In this document: in pieces, positions 51,263 through 60,395 of the stretch
How positions within the stretch are numbered: the first letter of the stretch is position 1
How the letters are laid out: each line of letters begins with the position of its first letter
From: Bacteroidaceae bacterium
GTDB lineage: Bacteria; Bacteroidota; Bacteroidia; Bacteroidales; Bacteroidaceae
Reading direction: 5' to 3'
Assembly (NCBI GenBank): GCA_024693505.1
Contig: JAILKU010000007.1
Span: forward strand, 1-64,000
Length of the DNA: 64,000 nucleotides
Notes under the pieces: generated by a model
Told to the model about the DNA's origin: nothing
What the model saw: the letters and a program-made list of their open reading frames with translations, nothing else
The model's database searches: none
Position numbers and translations under genes: made by a program

Positions 51263-52927
51263 TTGAACACCTCCCCTCTCACCATCTATCAGGTCTTGCC
51301 GCGACTGTTTGGCAACGACAATACGACGCGCCGTCCGAACGGTTCTCTCAAGGAGAACGGTTGTGGACGTATGGCCGATTTTACGCAGAAAGCACTTGAG
51401 GCCATCCGAGGCCTGGGGGCTACGCACATTTGGTACACAGGCGTCATTGAGCATGCCACACAAACCAGCTATGCCGACTACGGCATTCAAGAAGATCATC
51501 CGGCTATCGTAAAGGGAAGGGCTGGAAGTCCCTATGCCATAAAGGATTACTACGACATAGACCCTGACCTCTCGACTGATGTAACGAAACGGGTGAAGGA
51601 GTTCGAGAACCTTGTGGTTCGTACGCATCGAGCTGGTCTGGGCGTCATAATGGACTTCGTGCCCAATCATGTTGCCCGCCAGTATCACTCCGATGCCTGC
51701 CCGCCCGATGCACAGGACTTGGGCGCTGTGGACAACACCTCGCAGGCCTTTAGCCCACAAAACAACTTCTACTACATTCCTGGCGAAGAGCTTCATGCCC
51801 AGTTCGACCTGAAAGGGTATAGGGAAATGCCAGCCCGCGCCACAGGAAACGATGTGTTTCATGCCTGGCCCTCTCAGACGGACTGGTACGAAACGGTGAA
51901 GCTAAACTATGGCATTGACTATGTCGGCGGGCATGTTTCGCATTTCCAGCCTGTCCCTGATACCTGGCGCAAGATGCTGGACATTCTGCTTTTCTGGGCG
52001 CGAAAGGGTGTCGATGCCTTCCGCTGCGATATGGCCGAAATGGTACCGGTGGAGTTTTGGGAATGGGTCATCCCTGCCGTCAAGGCACAGTTCCCCACCC
52101 TCTTCTTTGTTGCCGAGGTTTATAACCCAGCGCTCTATCGCGACTATATCCATCGGGGATGTTTCGATTACCTCTACGATAAAGTGGGTTTCTATGATAC
52201 CCTGCGTGCCGTGGTACGCGGCGAGGCCAGTGCTCAATGCTTGACGGCATGCTGGCAAAGGGTCGATGACATCCGCTCTCACATGCTCTATTTCCTGGAG
52301 AATCACGATGAACAGCGCCTGGCCAGCGATTTCTTTGCCGCGGACGGGCGGAAGGGGCGGCCTGCCTTGCTCGTAGCCGCCTTGATGTCGTCCAATCCCT
52401 TTATGCTATACTTCGGACAGGAACTGGGCGAGCGCGGCATGGACGAGGAAGGGTTCAGCGGACGCGACGGGCGTACAACCATATTCGACTACTGGAGCAT
52501 TGATACCATTCGTCGCTGGCGTAATCGAGGACGATTCGACGGTGCCCTGCTTACCGACGAGGAGAAAGCCTTACAGGCATTCTATCGTCAGGTGCTGATG
52601 CTTCGCCGTCAAAATGACATCTTTCAGAAGGGTGAATTCTACGATCTGATGTACGTCAATCCTCATCTACACAGCCAGTATATTTTTGCGCGAAGCCTGT
52701 CGCGCAATTGCGCAACGGCCTTTGCGAACTTTTCTGACCGCAGGGAAGATATTCAGATGAACCTGCCCAACCACATGTTTGAACTATATGGTTTAACGCC
52801 CAGGCGCGAGGCCGAAGCCACAGACCTCCTGACGGGCGAACGCCTGAAAGTTTCCTTTACGCCCGACAGCCCCCTCTGCGTATCTCTCCCTGCCTGGGGA
52901 GGCGTTGTGCTGGAGATAAAAGGTTAA
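51263..52927 (+). CDS. GH13 alpha-amylase family enzyme (cytoplasmic)
   Basis: The product (about 554 residues from a TTG at 51263) has the GH13 (beta/alpha)8 barrel: IYQVLPRLFGN (strand 1), GVIMDFVPNHV (region I), GVDAFRCDMAE (region II, nucleophile Asp), FFVAEVYN (region III Glu) and FLENHDEQR (region IV). There is no signal peptide, so it likely acts on glycogen or maltodextrin in the cytoplasm. The start is uncertain: the first in-frame ATG (51370) would delete strand 1, and the DNA directly upstream is a tandem dispersed repeat. The frame stays open into the repeat (to a TTG at 51200). Possibly the original start region was replaced by the repeat. Confidence 0.85.
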   Translation: MNTSPLTIYQVLPRLFGNDNTTRRPNGSLKENGCGRMADFTQKALEAIRGLGATHIWYTGVIEHATQTSYADYGIQEDHPAIVKGRAGSPYAIKDYYDIDPDLSTDVTKRVKEFENLVVRTHRAGLGVIMDFVPNHVARQYHSDACPPDAQDLGAVDNTSQAFSPQNNFYYIPGEELHAQFDLKGYREMPARATGNDVFHAWPSQTDWYETVKLNYGIDYVGGHVSHFQPVPDTWRKMLDILLFWARKGVDAFRCDMAEMVPVEFWEWVIPAVKAQFPTLFFVAEVYNPALYRDYIHRGCFDYLYDKVGFYDTLRAVVRGEASAQCLTACWQRVDDIRSHMLYFLENHDEQRLASDFFAADGRKGRPALLVAALMSSNPFMLYFGQELGERGMDEEGFSGRDGRTTIFDYWSIDTIRRWRNRGRFDGALLTDEEKALQAFYRQVLMLRRQNDIFQKGEFYDLMYVNPHLHSQYIFARSLSRNCATAFANFSDRREDIQMNLPNHMFELYGLTPRREAEATDLLTGERLKVSFTPDSPLCVSLPAWGGVVLEIKG

Positions 52928-52941
52928 AAAGACAAGACAAT

Positions 52942-54054
52942 ATGCAAAAAGAAAGAATCTCTTTTCTGGATTATCTGCGTGCCACAGCCTGTCTGATGGT
53001 GATGCTCGTGCACGCCGCCGAGAACTTTTATGGTGCCGACTCCTCAGGGTTAGCTGGTAATATGTCGATGCTGGCCAACGAAGCCAACCGCTTCTGGGTC
53101 AGCTTCTGGGACGGTGGTGTGAGCCGCACAGCTGTTCCGTTGTTTATGATTACTTCGGCCTACCTGCTGGCACCTATGCCTGCAGGCAGCACGATGGTAC
53201 AGTTCTATCGCCGTCGTTTCCTACGCATCCTGCCGCCATTCGTGCTGTTCCTGTTGCTCTACAGCTTCCTGCCCCTTGCATGGGGAGGGATGACTTGGGA
53301 ACAATCCATGACAGACTTCAAGCTCCTGCCCTTCAACTTCCCCTCGATGGCCGGTCACCTCTGGTTTATGTATCCGCTCATCAGTCTCTACCTGATTATC
53401 CCAGTCATTTCACCCTGGTTGGAACGGGCAACCAAGCGCGAGGAACAGATCTTCATCGGTCTTTTCTGCTTCACGACCCTCATCCCCTGGCTCCACCGCT
53501 TCGTTTCGCCCGAGTTGTGGGGCGAATGTTTCTGGAACCAGTTCACAGCCTTCTGGTACTGTTCGGGCTACATCGGCTATTTGGTTTTGGCTCACTACAT
53601 CCGCGTTCATCTTGACTGGTCGCGTCAGAAGCGGCTTGCTGTCGGCTGGACCTGCTTCCTGGTGGGAGCAGTCTTTACAGCATGGAGTTTCTGGTGGAAG
53701 GGGACGCCCGGACAACTGATTGAGACCCCGTTGGTTGAATGGTCGTGGGAGTTCTGCACGCCTAATGTTCTCCTCGCCACCTTCGGCCTGTTCCTGGTCT
53801 TCACGACCATTCGCTCTGGCAAGACTCCGGCTTTCATCACTTCGCTAAGCCGCATGTCTTTCGGTATGTATCTGATGCACATGTTTTTCCTTGCTCCCAT
53901 TGCCAGTTATGTAGTGTCTGGCGACCAGGCTCATCCGTTGTTGCCTGTCGGACTGGCCATTCCCGTCATTGCCCTGTCCAGCTATCTGTGCAGCTACATT
54001 ACAACGTGGCTCCTCTCTCACCTGCCAGGCAGCAAGTGGATTGTAGGAGCCTGA
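52942..54054 (+). CDS. Acyltransferase family (acyltransferase 3) membrane protein
   Basis: This 370-residue membrane protein has about ten transmembrane segments and begins RISFLDYLRATACLMVMLVHA, the acyltransferase 3 (PF01757) signature with its conserved His. GHLWFMYPLISLYLIIPV is the second typical block. Such proteins O-acetylate or O-acylate surface sugars. It lies 14 bp after the GH13 gene, so the two are probably co-transcribed, although a shared function is not obvious. Confidence 0.88.
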   Translation: MQKERISFLDYLRATACLMVMLVHAAENFYGADSSGLAGNMSMLANEANRFWVSFWDGGVSRTAVPLFMITSAYLLAPMPAGSTMVQFYRRRFLRILPPFVLFLLLYSFLPLAWGGMTWEQSMTDFKLLPFNFPSMAGHLWFMYPLISLYLIIPVISPWLERATKREEQIFIGLFCFTTLIPWLHRFVSPELWGECFWNQFTAFWYCSGYIGYLVLAHYIRVHLDWSRQKRLAVGWTCFLVGAVFTAWSFWWKGTPGQLIETPLVEWSWEFCTPNVLLATFGLFLVFTTIRSGKTPAFITSLSRMSFGMYLMHMFFLAPIASYVVSGDQAHPLLPVGLAIPVIALSSYLCSYITTWLLSHLPGSKWIVGA

Positions 54055-54135
54055 GAATCCTCAACACCTAAAAAATAAACCTTATGAAATGAGAAGGAGG
54101 CTCGCCCCTGCTTTCGCGGCTCCAGGGATCAAAGG

Positions 54136-54513
54136 TTATGGGGTGAGCTCTTTATACTTCTCCAGTTCTACACCCAGTTGGCTGATGGCCCAGGTGACAA
54201 CCGTTGCGTCATCCAGCAGACCCAGCGGGACAAAATCCGGAGCCAAGTCGAGCGGCGATACGGCGTATGCAATGGCCGCTACGGCCAGCGTCAGAGCCTG
54301 CCCGTCATATTGGCGGTATCGCCCATGAGCTATGTCGTTCACGTATCGGCCCACCAGCCGCAGGTCATCGCGGATACCCTCCAGCCCCCTGCGCCTTGCA
54401 TAGCTCGGCAGTAGAACCAGCAGAGCCGCTATACGCTGGCGGCTGCCCAAAATGCTGTTCGACCAAGACAGCCAACGGCCGCCCTTGAAACCGGTAATGA
54501 AGTTCTTTCCCAT
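54136..54513 (-). CDS. DUF1232 (YkvA-like) small membrane protein
   Basis: This 125-residue protein shows the DUF1232 core AYAVSPLDLAPDFVPLGLLDDATVV (split: YAVSPLDLAPDFVP, then LLDDATVV) in a hydrophobic hairpin (about 80-110). The function of YkvA-like proteins is unknown. The ATG at 54513 lies about 177 bp from a promoter box at 54697-54690; the leader would contain a heptamer array and one dispersed hairpin element. Confidence 0.85.
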   Translation of the reverse strand: MGKNFITGFKGGRWLSWSNSILGSRQRIAALLVLLPSYARRRGLEGIRDDLRLVGRYVNDIAHGRYRQYDGQALTLAVAAIAYAVSPLDLAPDFVPLGLLDDATVVTWAISQLGVELEKYKELTP

Positions 54514-54532
54514 TTTTATTAACGTTCCTTAG

Positions 54533-54609
54533 TTGAGCTGCGCCCGACTCCCTTCACGACTCGGGAAACTTCAAGCAAGCTTGGTTTCCGCTCGCTGCTC
54601 CAGGAGTTC
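54533..54609 (-). repeat. Dispersed hairpin element (77 bp), minus-strand copy
   Basis: Read on the minus strand it begins GAACTCCTGGAGCAGCGAGC. A hairpin follows (GGAAAC/GTTTCC with an inner CAAGC/GCTTG), then CGAGTCGTGAAGGGAGTCG and GCAGCTCAA. It lies 20 bp upstream of the DUF1232 start, in its 5' leader, and its 5' end is joined to a TCCATTG heptamer array. Confidence 0.8.
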
Positions 54610-54661
54610 ATTGTCCATTGTCCATTGTTCATTGTCCATTGTTCATTCTCCATTGTCCATT
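54607..54661. repeat. Heptameric tandem repeat (TCCATTG/TTCATTG)
   Basis: About eight 7-bp units, TTCATTG, TCCATTG and one TTCATTC, run directly from the dispersed element at 54533-54609. The unit is the same as the one encoding the GH3 signal peptide core at about 24951-24977. Confidence 0.85.
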
Positions 54662-54689
54662 GAGCTACGCTCTCCGTCATTTTGCGCCG

Positions 54690-54697
54690 CAAATATA
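54690..54697 (-). promoter_or_regulatory. Possible promoter -7 box for the DUF1232 gene
   Basis: TATATTTG on the minus strand fits TAnnTTTG. The distance to the ATG (about 177 bp) is large because repeats fill the leader. About 200 bp between this box and the TerB-DnaJ stop hold nothing else recognisable. Confidence 0.45.
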
Positions 54698-54901
54698 CCT
54701 ATTTCCTGAATACCGTGCCTCATTCCGAGCCTTAAAAATCCTTAAAAACGTTTTTTCGAGAGTTGTACTCAACAGCAAAGAATATATTTCTCTTATCAAA
54801 CGTGAGAACCTTCGACTGAAAACCGATGAAAAATATCCGGATTTATTTGGTGTGAAAAATGCAAGATCGATGGAGCAAACCCGTTTCCCGTCTGAGCGTA
54901 A

Positions 54902-55669
54902 CTACTTCATGTTGCGTGCCTTGTAGATGCGGTCCTTGGCCTCGCCTATCTCCTTGAACTTCTTCTCGGCGGCGCGCCGCACATCATCGCCCAGCGATGC
55001 CACGCGATCAGGATGATTCTCACGCGCCATCTTCTTATAGGCGAGGCGAACCTCATCGTCGGTTGCGTCGGACGAAATGCCCAGTACCTTATAGGCATCC
55101 TCGAGCGATGAGCCGCCCAGGCCCATCATCTGTTCGGCCATCCCGCCGTCCAGGCCCATATTCAGGCATACCTGGCGCAGCGCATCGCGCTCCTCCTGAG
55201 CAATGTGACCGTCGGCCTTCGCTATCTCGCACAGGAAGGCGATGAGCTGCAGGCGCTGTTCCTGAGGCATCATAGCCGAGAGTTGGCGGCAGACAGCCAG
55301 AATCTGGGCATTCCACTGCGCAATGCCCATCTGTTTCTTCTGCTCGAAAAGACGAAGCAGGATATCCTCGCCCTCGCTTTCGGCCTGAGCCGAGAAGTTG
55401 GTGCGCAGGAAACGGCGCACATACTCCATTTCGCTGTGCATAACCTTGCGGTCGGCATGAATGATGTGGGCCGAGAGCACCATCATCGAGAAGAGAAAGC
55501 CGTTGCGCTCACCCTGTGGACGATAGGCCTGCTCCTCCTCGGCGGTGAAATGCGTCATCTGCGAGGTATATGAGTCAAACAGGGCTCCCAGTACAAAGCC
55601 GGCAAACATGCCCAAGGGACCGCCGTGAAGCAGTCCCAGGAATCCACCTATCCATTTTCCTATAGCCAT
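54902..55669 (-). CDS. TerB-DnaJ domain co-chaperone (DjlA-like)
   Basis: This 255-residue protein has a hydrophobic glycine-rich N-terminus (WIGGFLGLLHGGPLGMFAGF), a TerB helical domain (about 60-170; IIHADRKVMHSEMEYV, EIAKADGHIAQEER) and a C-terminal J domain (about 188-250) with the HPD motif in ENHPDRV. It resembles DjlA, which brings DnaK to membrane clients. Located between mutS and DUF1232, all on the minus strand. Confidence 0.9.
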   Translation of the reverse strand: MAIGKWIGGFLGLLHGGPLGMFAGFVLGALFDSYTSQMTHFTAEEEQAYRPQGERNGFLFSMMVLSAHIIHADRKVMHSEMEYVRRFLRTNFSAQAESEGEDILLRLFEQKKQMGIAQWNAQILAVCRQLSAMMPQEQRLQLIAFLCEIAKADGHIAQEERDALRQVCLNMGLDGGMAEQMMGLGGSSLEDAYKVLGISSDATDDEVRLAYKKMARENHPDRVASLGDDVRRAAEKKFKEIGEAKDRIYKARNMK

Positions 55670-55719
55670 ATAATATTAATAAGGTATAAAAGGTTCATAA
55701 AAAAGATTGAATGGTCTCT

Positions 55720-58341
55720 CTACTTTCCCTTTCCCTTGACGAGGCGCTTTATCTCGTTGAGCTTGTTCAGGGCCTCAAGGGGTGTCAGATGGTCGATGTC
55801 CAAATGCAGGAACTCGTCGCGTATCTGGCAGAGCACGGGGTCGTCGAGCTGGAAGAAGTTCATCTGCACCCCGCTGTCGTTCTGTGGTCCGGCGGCTATA
55901 CCCTGTCCCAGGTTCTCGTGCTTCATATTCTCCTCGAGCTGCTTCAGCACGACCCCCGCACGCTTTACGATGGTCGAGGGCATACCAGCCAGCCGCGCTA
56001 CGTGAATACCGAAGCTGTGCTCGCTGCCACCCCGTTCCAGCCGCCGCAGGAAGATGACTTTTCCATCGACCTCGCGCACGCTGACGTTGAAGTTCTTTAT
56101 GCGGGGGAAGAGTGCCTCCATCTCGTTCAGCTCGTGGTAGTGCGTGGCAAAGAGCGTCCGTGCTCTTCCGCGCGTATTCTCATGGATATACTCCACAATA
56201 GACCAGGCGATGCTGATGCCGTCGTAGGTGCTCGTGCCGCGTCCAAGCTCGTCGAAGAGGATGAGACTACGGCCCGAAAGGTTGTTCAGTATACTGGCCG
56301 CCTCGCTCATCTCCACCATGAACGTACTCTCGCCCACCGAGATGTTGTCGCTGGCACCCACGCGGGTGAATATCTTATCCACGAACCCGATGCGTGCACT
56401 CTCGGCCGGCACGAAGCTGCCCATCTGTGCCAGCAGGGTAATAAGGGCTGTCTGTCGGAGCAAAGCGCTCTTACCGGCCATATTAGGACCGGTAATAATG
56501 AGAATCTGCTGGTCCTCGGTATCCATATAGACATCATTGGCTACATAGCGCTCGCCTATCGGCATCTGCTTCTCGATAACCGGATGGCGCCCCTGCCGGA
56601 TGTCAATGACATCGGAGTCGTCCACAACAGGGCGGATGTATTGGTTTTCTCTTGCACTAAGGGCGAAGGAAAGCAGGCAGTCCAAACGGGCAATCAGCGA
56701 GGCATCCCGTTGGATGGAGGGAATGAACTCGGCTAAGGCCGATACCAGTTCGTTAAATAAGCGGGTCTCCAAAGAAAGAATGCGTTCTTCGGCTCCCATT
56801 ATCTTCTCCTCGTACTCCTTAAGTTCCTGGGTGATATATCGTTCGGCTTGCGTCAGTGTCTGTTTCCGGATCCATTCGGCCGGCACTTGGTCGCGATACG
56901 TATTCCGCACCTCCAAGTAATAGCCGAAGACGTTGTTGTAGCCTATCTTCAGGCTCTGTATGCCTGTGGCTTCCACTTCGCGTTGCTGAATCTGCATCAG
57001 ATAGTCCTTGCCCTGATAAGCCATTCGCCTCAGTTCGTCCAGTTCCTGGCATACGCCGTCGGCAATAACCCCGCCTTTTGCAACCATTAGAGGCGGGTCT
57101 GGCTGAATTTCGCGGGCTATGCGGTCGCGGATGCTGGCGCATAGGTTCAGCTGTTCACCGATGCGGTGCAGCGTGGGATCCTCTGCCTGTTCGCAAAGCT
57201 GCTTGATGGGTTCGATGGCCTGTAGGGCTACGCGCAGCTGCACTACTTCCCGAGGCGATACACGTCCCACACTGACTCGCGCAACAATGCGCTCCAGGTC
57301 ACCAATCCGATGCAATTGTTCTATGACGGCGTCGCGCTGGTCGGGGTGGCGGAAGAAATGATCTACGACATCCAGCCGCTCATTTATCAGGCTTACCTCC
57401 TTCAGCGGGAATAGCATCCACCGCCTGAGCATACGGGCTCCCATTGCAGTTATCGTCTTGTCAATGACGTTCAGCAGCGAGATGCCTCCCTCGTTCATCG
57501 TCGTGGTCAGTTCCAGACTTCGTACGGTGAACTTGTCAAGCCTTACATACCGGTCTTCCTCAATGCGGCGCAGCGCTGTAATGTGACCTAGTTGCAGATG
57601 CTGCGTCAGTTCCATATATTGCAGGATGACGCCTGCTGCCACGATGCCGCTCTTCAGATGATCTACGCCAAAGCCCTTCAGATTCTTTACCTGGAAGTGC
57701 TTCTTCAGCTTCTCATTGGCCGTAGACTCAGCAAAAGCCCAGTCATCCAGTTCAAAGGTCACGTACTTCGTACCGAATGAGCCTTCAAACATGCCTTTCT
57801 TGCCTCGCTCGTGAAGCACTTCTTTTGGCGAGAAACTTCCGAGCAGTTTGTCCACATACTCTGTAGTTCCTTCAGTGGTCAGGAATTCGCCTGTACTGAT
57901 GTCCAGGAAAGCCAGTCCGCAGGCGGTCTTCCCGAAATGAACGGCAGCCAGGAAGTTATTCTCGCGGAAATTCAGTACGGTATCGGTCATCGCAACACCC
58001 GGCGTCACCAGTTCCGTGATGCCTCGCTTTACCAGCGTCTTCGTCAGTTTCGGGTCTTCCAGCTGGTCGCAGATGGCCACGCGCTTTCCCGCCCTCACCA
58101 GTTTGGGCAGGTAGGTATCCAGCGCATGATAGGGGAAGCCGGCCATCTCCGTGTTCGGCATGTTTTCCTTGCCGTTATTGCGGCGCGTCAGGGTGATACC
58201 CAGTATCTCACTGGCCACTACGGCATCTTCGCCATAGGTCTCGTAGAAATCACCGCACCTGAAGAGCAGCACAGCATCGGGATGCTTGGCCTTCAGGTCA
58301 TAAAATTGCTTCATCATGGGTGTTAACCCCTCTTTTGCCAT
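55720..58341 (-). CDS. mutS: DNA mismatch repair protein MutS
   Basis: This 873-residue protein has the mismatch-binding N-terminal motif [16 protein letters not shown] (with the FxE Phe-Tyr-Glu), the core and clamp domains, and the ATPase with Walker [16 protein letters not shown], Walker [15 protein letters not shown] and [11 protein letters not shown]. It recognises mismatches and starts repair with MutL. The length is typical. Own promoter box at 58372-58365. Confidence 0.97.
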   Translation of the reverse strand: MAKEGLTPMMKQFYDLKAKHPDAVLLFRCGDFYETYGEDAVVASEILGITLTRRNNGKENMPNTEMAGFPYHALDTYLPKLVRAGKRVAICDQLEDPKLTKTLVKRGITELVTPGVAMTDTVLNFRENNFLAAVHFGKTACGLAFLDISTGEFLTTEGTTEYVDKLLGSFSPKEVLHERGKKGMFEGSFGTKYVTFELDDWAFAESTANEKLKKHFQVKNLKGFGVDHLKSGIVAAGVILQYMELTQHLQLGHITALRRIEEDRYVRLDKFTVRSLELTTTMNEGGISLLNVIDKTITAMGARMLRRWMLFPLKEVSLINERLDVVDHFFRHPDQRDAVIEQLHRIGDLERIVARVSVGRVSPREVVQLRVALQAIEPIKQLCEQAEDPTLHRIGEQLNLCASIRDRIAREIQPDPPLMVAKGGVIADGVCQELDELRRMAYQGKDYLMQIQQREVEATGIQSLKIGYNNVFGYYLEVRNTYRDQVPAEWIRKQTLTQAERYITQELKEYEEKIMGAEERILSLETRLFNELVSALAEFIPSIQRDASLIARLDCLLSFALSARENQYIRPVVDDSDVIDIRQGRHPVIEKQMPIGERYVANDVYMDTEDQQILIITGPNMAGKSALLRQTALITLLAQMGSFVPAESARIGFVDKIFTRVGASDNISVGESTFMVEMSEAASILNNLSGRSLILFDELGRGTSTYDGISIAWSIVEYIHENTRGRARTLFATHYHELNEMEALFPRIKNFNVSVREVDGKVIFLRRLERGGSEHSFGIHVARLAGMPSTIVKRAGVVLKQLEENMKHENLGQGIAAGPQNDSGVQMNFFQLDDPVLCQIRDEFLHLDIDHLTPLEALNKLNEIKRLVKGKGK

Positions 58342-58364
58342 ACAGTTTTTCCTTATATTTGCTG

Positions 58365-58372
58365 CAAATATA
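58365..58372 (-). promoter_or_regulatory. Promoter -7 box of mutS
   Basis: TATATTTG on the minus strand, fitting TAnnTTTG, 23 bp upstream of the mutS ATG. Confidence 0.55.
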
Positions 58373-58439
58373 CACTTATTTCAGGAAATATACAATATCC
58401 GAAGCAGAAAAACGTGTTAAAGGTGGCGAAAAGGGGAAA

Positions 58440-60290
58440 TTAAAGGTTCACCCTGACACCTCCCATGAAAGTTGCTTTCGGCATAGGGAAGCCGGCATAG
58501 GTCTGATAGCGCTCGGCCAGCAGGTTGTCACCCTTCACATAGACGGCCAGTTCGGGCAGGATGCGATAGCTGGCTGTAGCATTCAGCAGGGTGAAGTCCT
58601 CCTTCTCCGTTGCCGAAATATGCAGGCCGCTGATGTGCTGAAGACCCATCACCAGGGCAAAGCGTCCGCAGGTATAGTTGGCGCCCAGATAGAACTTCCC
58701 TTCTGGAGCACCTTCGATGGCTTTCTTCATGTGAAGGTAGCTGTAGTTGGCATTCAGGCCCCAATGGGAAGTGAGCTGGTAGTCGCCGCTCAGCTCAAAG
58801 CCGTGATTGGTGAAGCTGCCCGTATTGACGTTCAGCGGACGGCCCGTGGCCTGCATCACGGTATTGATGAGGTTATCGCCCTTGATGAGGAAGAGGTTGG
58901 CTCCAAGATGTCCGCGCTGGAATCGCTGGGCATAGGAGAGTTCATAGTTCGTCATGCGCTCCGGCTCGAGGTTGGGATTATGGGGTGGGAACATATACAT
59001 CTCGCGGATGATAGGATTGCGGAACCCCTTGCTCACGATTGCCTTCAGGTCGCTGCTACTGGAGGGATGGAAGGTGACACCGCCCTGCGGCACCAGCTCC
59101 GTACCCGCCTGGCTATGCCAATCAAGGCGCACACCGGCATCGAACGAGAACCAGCTGCATATCTCCTGACGGAAATCGACGTAGGCACCCACTTCATTTT
59201 GCGTCGTGTCGGCCAGCGTAGCGGAGGGCGTTACGCCGTCGTTGAAGCGGTTCCAGGCCTCACCTCCGAAATGCTGCCAGTCCAGTCCCACCGTAACGCG
59301 GTTTCCCTCGAAGAAGCTCGCACTCTGATACCAGGTGATGCCTGCAATATGGTCATTATGGAGATAGTGGTAGGCGCGGGGCGTTCCCCCTATGCCGTAG
59401 CCGTCGTCTATGTTATGGCGACCCCAGTCGTAATAGCCTCGCAACGAGCCGTTTGTCTTTCCGTAGTTGTTGAGGACGGAGAAGGAAGCCAGTCCGCGGG
59501 TTATCTTACTGTCGTTATCTATGAGCGGCGCATTTGCCGGACCCGGGTTGCTGGCATTGAAGTGCGTCAGGTTGGCATCGGCCGTCAGTTGCCAGTTCTC
59601 CGAAAGGTCGTAGCCCAACTTCACGAAACCCGCCTCCTGCTCAAAGTTGGAGTTGGCGCGATGTCCGTCTGTGCGCTGATAGCTGATGCCCACAATACTG
59701 CTGAAGCGTCCGATTCGCGCCCTGTTGACAGCCTCGCCCTGAAGGGTGCCGTAGGAACCGCCGCCCAGCTGGATGTCCGTCTTCTGCCCGTCCTGCTTCA
59801 TCTGGCGCGTCACGATGTTCACCACTCCGGCCATTGCATTGCTGCCGTAGTACAGGCTGGCCGGTCCGCGTAGCACCTCTACGCGTTCAGCCATCATGGT
59901 CTGATAGGCATCGGGGATGGGATGGCCCATCAGTCCGGCATACTGAGGCTGCCCGTCAACGAGAACCAGCAGCTGTGCGCCGCTACCCACACCGCGTATC
60001 TTTATGTTCCCTGCTGCGCCGGTACTCACGCCATAGCCCAGTACGCCTCGGCTGGTACTGAACAGACCGGGCACCTGTTCCGTCAGCGTGGGCAGTATGC
60101 TCAGACGGCTGTTCTCCTGCAGCTTCTCATGGTTCACTACGGTCAGACTAACAGGCAGCGAACTGGCCGCCGTCTCATTCCTCGTACCTGTTACGACAAT
60201 CTGAGCCATCGTGCTGTCCTTGGGAAACTCCTCGCCCATCAGGAAGGCAGGCATAGCTGCCAGCGCAACGAAAAACAGATTTCTCTTCAT
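58440..60290 (-). CDS. TonB-dependent outer membrane receptor (BtuB/siderophore-receptor type)
   Basis: This 616-residue protein has a signal peptide, an N-terminal TonB box-like IVVTGTRNETAASSLPVSL, a plug domain with IKIRGVGSGAQLLVLVDGQP and VEVLRGPASLYYGSNAMAGVVNIVT, and a beta-barrel with FRNPIIREMYMFPPHNPNLEPE and a C-terminal aromatic strand. It lacks the SusC-type N-terminal domain, so it is a small-ligand receptor (metal chelate, cobalamin or similar). No cobalamin riboswitch was recognised upstream. It follows the Fe-S aldo/keto reductase on the same strand with a hairpin between, so partial co-transcription is possible. Confidence 0.88.
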   Translation of the reverse strand: MKRNLFFVALAAMPAFLMGEEFPKDSTMAQIVVTGTRNETAASSLPVSLTVVNHEKLQENSRLSILPTLTEQVPGLFSTSRGVLGYGVSTGAAGNIKIRGVGSGAQLLVLVDGQPQYAGLMGHPIPDAYQTMMAERVEVLRGPASLYYGSNAMAGVVNIVTRQMKQDGQKTDIQLGGGSYGTLQGEAVNRARIGRFSSIVGISYQRTDGHRANSNFEQEAGFVKLGYDLSENWQLTADANLTHFNASNPGPANAPLIDNDSKITRGLASFSVLNNYGKTNGSLRGYYDWGRHNIDDGYGIGGTPRAYHYLHNDHIAGITWYQSASFFEGNRVTVGLDWQHFGGEAWNRFNDGVTPSATLADTTQNEVGAYVDFRQEICSWFSFDAGVRLDWHSQAGTELVPQGGVTFHPSSSSDLKAIVSKGFRNPIIREMYMFPPHNPNLEPERMTNYELSYAQRFQRGHLGANLFLIKGDNLINTVMQATGRPLNVNTGSFTNHGFELSGDYQLTSHWGLNANYSYLHMKKAIEGAPEGKFYLGANYTCGRFALVMGLQHISGLHISATEKEDFTLLNATASYRILPELAVYVKGDNLLAERYQTYAGFPMPKATFMGGVRVNL

Positions 60291-60348
60291 CTCTTTACCT
60301 TTTCCTTTCTCGTCAAATACTTATGCTTTATTCCGATTGCCGGAAAGA

Positions 60349-60378
60349 ATGCCAGGAACAGATGCAGCTCCTGGCATT
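60349..60378 (-). terminator. Hairpin between the aldo/keto reductase and the receptor gene
   Basis: AATGCCAGGA at 60349-60358 and TCCTGGCATT at 60369-60378 form a 10-bp perfect stem with a 10-nt loop, 18 bp after the aldo/keto reductase stop. Only a weak T-rich stretch follows on the minus strand. Confidence 0.55.
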
Positions 60379-60395
60379 CCTGATATTGCTCTTCC

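Noticed and set aside
60291-60395. Cobalamin riboswitch before the TonB-dependent receptor
   Set aside because: The region is only about 100 bp, and shows a simple hairpin and no B12-box-like sequence.
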